Below, piece by piece: positions 5,410-6,304 of a DNA stretch of 6,304 nucleotides. The stretch lies in assembly GCA_041571855.1 (NCBI GenBank), contig JBFFTH010000119.1, positions 1 through 6,304 of the forward strand. The letters are read 5' to 3'. A program made the translations under genes and the position numbers. The notes below the pieces were generated by a model. That model did no database searches and was not told the DNA's origin. It saw nothing but the letters and a program-made list of their open reading frames with translations. The DNA is from JACKOF01 sp041571855. GTDB lineage: Bacteria; Pseudomonadota; Gammaproteobacteria; Pseudomonadales; Porticoccaceae. Each line of letters starts with the position of its first letter. Positions within the stretch are counted from its first letter, which is position 1.

Positions 5410-6304
5410 ATGTCAGAGAGGTTGCCAAAGCCACTGGCTGTCGAGAAGTTGTTCAGGCAGTGCGAAGAAAAGAAGTTGCCTTTTTCTGACACTTCAGAGC
5501 TGACACCTCTGGATAATTATTTTGGTCAGGACCGCGCCATGGAAGCGCTGCGGTTTGGCACCGGAATTGATCGGGAAGGCTACAATATTTACGTACTCGG
5601 TTCGTCGGGAATGGGTAAACACCAGATGGTGAGTGGCTTTCTGGAACAGTTTGCCAGGGATCGCCCGGCTCCCTTTGACTGGTGTTACGTCAATAACTTT
5701 GAGGCACCCCACCAGTCGCGGGCATTAAAGCTGCCCGCAGGTTGTGGCCGGCAATTGCAACGGGATATGGAGCAGTTTGTCGAGGATTTGCTGGTAACCA
5801 TACCCAGTGTCTTTCAGAGTGTGGAATTCAAAACCCAGGTATCAGAAATATCAGAAGAATACAGGGAGCGGGAGCAAAATGCTTTTGGTGACCTGGCAAG
5901 CCGAGCCGCCGAGGAGGGGGTCGCCCTATTACAGACCCCGACGGGCTATACCCTGGCGCCCATGTCAGACGGGAAAGTGCTCACGGCCGAGGAATTTGAG
6001 GCGCTGCCGGAGGACGAGCAGGAGAGAATTCAGCAGGCAATCAATGAGCTCAAGGGCGAGTTAAAGGGCATCATTCTGAAAATGCCGCAATGGATGAAGG
6101 AGAGCCGGGAGCGATTCAAAAAATTACAGCGCAGTATCATCCAGAACACCGTTGATCAGAATTTTGAGGAACTGGAGCGGGGCTATCAATCCCTGCCGGA
6201 AGTTGCCGCCTACCTGGAACAGGTCAAGCAGGATGTCATTGACAACGTGGATGCCTTTCGCAGCGATGAAAACACTAATCTGCCTGACAACCTGAAAAGC
6301 GCGG
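5410..6304 (+). CDS. Lon-related ATP-dependent protease, AAA_32 type, N-terminal part (truncated by window)
   Basis: An open frame of 298 codons runs off the right edge. It matches the N-terminal half of Lon-related ATP-dependent proteases (AAA_32 plus S16 peptidase, around 800 residues). The P. aeruginosa stress protease AsrA belongs to this group as I recall. Seen here are MSERLPKPLAVEKLFRQC (1-18), the short FGQDRAMEALRFG segment (38-50) common to these proteins, a P-loop GSSGMGKH (64-71), WCYVNNF (91-97) and the LKLPAG turn (106-111). A long, charged, mostly helical insertion covers about 115-298, with coiled-coil character around 145-165 and 200-285. The Walker A loop has His71 where Ser or Thr is usual. 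Walker B and the Ser-Lys protease dyad lie outside the window. It should be a cytosolic protein-degrading ATPase acting on damaged or regulatory proteins. It starts 31 nt after the Host_attach stop with no terminator between, which indicates co-transcription. Confidence 0.87.
   Translation, partial: MSERLPKPLAVEKLFRQCEEKKLPFSDTSELTPLDNYFGQDRAMEALRFGTGIDREGYNIYVLGSSGMGKHQMVSGFLEQFARDRPAPFDWCYVNNFEAPHQSRALKLPAGCGRQLQRDMEQFVEDLLVTIPSVFQSVEFKTQVSEISEEYREREQNAFGDLASRAAEEGVALLQTPTGYTLAPMSDGKVLTAEEFEALPEDEQERIQQAINELKGELKGIILKMPQWMKESRERFKKLQRSIIQNTVDQNFEELERGYQSLPEVAAYLEQVKQDVIDNVDAFRSDENTNLPDNLKSA

Noticed and set aside
1..6304. Search for mobile elements, CRISPR arrays, tRNA/rRNA genes, toxin-antitoxin pairs and defence genes
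   Set aside because: No transposase, integrase, spaced direct repeats, cloverleaf sequence or known defence domain was seen; all long gene-free stretches are under 200 bp and are described.

Overview
The window looks like ordinary chromosomal DNA of a gammaproteobacterium. The best clue is the first 65 bases, which encode a typical end of ribosomal protein L19 (rplS). The proteobacterial-type omega-aminotransferase, the KPAA-type lysine/alanine/proline tail and the AAA_32-type Lon-like protease agree with that. GC content is moderate by eye, and no tRNA, rRNA, insertion sequence, integrase or CRISPR array is visible. The genus cannot be fixed from the sequence alone.

Left part (1-1575, + strand): the 3' end of rplS is followed by a Rho-independent terminator. 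Next comes a complete class III (PLP, fold type I) aminotransferase of the omega-amino acid:pyruvate group (147-1466). It ends before a strong hairpin with T-runs on both sides, which can stop transcription from either direction.

Middle part (1653-3272, - strand): a convergent gene encodes a 539-residue membrane-associated PlsC-type lysophospholipid acyltransferase. It has an N-terminal acyltransferase domain, two or three membrane segments, a coiled coil, and a histone-H1-like Lys/Ala/Pro tail encoded by 42-bp tandem repeats. A 169-bp divergent intergenic region (3273-3441) separates it from the next genes.

Right part (3442-6304, + strand): three genes run in the same direction. They are a metallo-beta-lactamase/beta-CASP RNA-processing nuclease (3442-4824), a small Host_attach (PF10116-type) protein related to the eRF1-like baeRF proteins (4938-5378), and the first 298 codons of a Lon-related ATP-dependent protease (from 5410, running off the window). 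The small gene has its own likely sigma-70 promoter(s), and the protease gene follows it by 31 nt, so these two are probably one operon. An RNase, a release-factor-like protein and a protease side by side suggest a stress or translation-quality module. That is inference from neighbourhood, not demonstrated.

No clearly new system was found. The most notable points are this three-gene neighbourhood and the histone-like tail on the acyltransferase.
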